Source of the DNA: Anaerolineae bacterium
GTDB taxonomy: Bacteria > Chloroflexota > Anaerolineae > Promineifilales > Promineifilaceae
Direction of reading: 5' to 3'
Length of the DNA stretch: 5,794 nt
Assembly (NCBI GenBank): GCA_028284105.1
Contig: JANQSK010000348.1
Coordinates: 1 to 5,794 of the forward strand
This document shows, piece by piece, positions 5,711 through 5,794 of the stretch. The first letter of the stretch is position 1. Each line of letters starts with the position of its first letter. Under the pieces are notes generated by a model that saw only the letters and a list, made by a program, of their open reading frames with translations, did not search any database and was not told where the DNA came from. The position numbers and the translations under genes were made by a program.

Positions 5711-5794
5711 ATGCGTCAAATGTTGAATATTAGGCAGTGGATTTTTATCTTATTTGTCCTCATCTTTATTACAGCAAACTCTCTTTCCGCTCAA
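5711..5794 (+). CDS. N-terminus of an exported protein (3' truncated by window)
   Basis: Twenty-eight codons run open to the right edge. AAGGTGA (5700-5706) lies just before the ATG at 5711, which supports this start over the Met at codon 4. The sequence looks like a Sec signal peptide. Its n-region MRQMLNIRQ has two Arg, its hydrophobic core is about WIFILFVLIFIT (10-21), and a polar ANSLSAQ stretch ends the window. Signal peptidase I could cut after Ala27, before Gln28, although Leu at -3 is not ideal; an uncleaved anchor is also possible. No lipobox Cys is visible within the window. The mature protein is outside, so its function is unknown. In this context an envelope or polysaccharide-export protein would be unsurprising. 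The preceding hairpin suggests a separate transcription unit. Confidence 0.75.
   Translation, partial: MRQMLNIRQWIFILFVLIFITANSLSAQ

Noticed and set aside
1..5794. CRISPR array, tRNA, rRNA, insertion sequence or phage genes
   Set aside because: I saw no regularly spaced repeats, tRNA-like cloverleaf, transposase or integrase sequence. The window is accounted for by the polysaccharide genes and short spacers.

Overview
The window is a bacterial cell-surface polysaccharide (O-antigen, capsule or exopolysaccharide) locus. All recognisable genes lie on the + strand. Coding DNA is moderately AT-rich and the spacers are clearly AT-richer. The protein families (GT4 glycosyltransferase, MOP-superfamily flippase, CDP-glucose synthase, extended SDR, sugar C-methyltransferase) do not point to one phylum. 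I cannot name the organism beyond a bacterium that exports a lipid-linked glycan, probably with an outer membrane.

Layout: (1) bases 2-469 are the C-terminal part of a GT4 glycosyltransferase. (2) Almost touching it is a polysaccharide flippase ending at 2001. Its first ATG is at 514, but homology-like sequence and a Shine-Dalgarno at 469-474 suggest translation begins at an ATC codon at 478. (3) A 281-base AT-rich spacer (2002-2282) holds a weak inverted repeat, spaced CTTGA-type repeats, a candidate promoter and a possible nine-codon leader ORF. (4) A second unit follows: rfbF (2283-3053), an extended SDR epimerase/reductase (3151-4221) and a TylC3/TcaB9-type sugar C-methyltransferase (4334-5566). 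A nested 88-base inverted repeat lies immediately before the methyltransferase. (5) A 13-bp perfect hairpin follows the methyltransferase, then two small palindromes, then the first 28 codons of an exported protein (5711 onward).

How they work together: RfbF would make CDP-glucose from glucose-1-phosphate and CTP. The SDR and methyltransferase would convert it to a C-methylated (branched) CDP-sugar. Glycosyltransferases such as the one at the left edge would add sugars to a lipid carrier, and the flippase would move the product across the inner membrane. No CDP-glucose 4,6-dehydratase (RfbG) or 3-dehydratase (RfbH) is present in the window, and the SDR lacks the dehydratase Thr-Asp-Glu signature. 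The final sugar is therefore not the classic CDP-3,6-dideoxyhexose, or the missing enzymes are elsewhere.

The points most worth following up are the nested inverted repeat before the methyltransferase, the probable ATC start of the flippase, the unassigned three-gene CDP-sugar route, and the paired loss of zinc-ligand cysteines in the methyltransferase.
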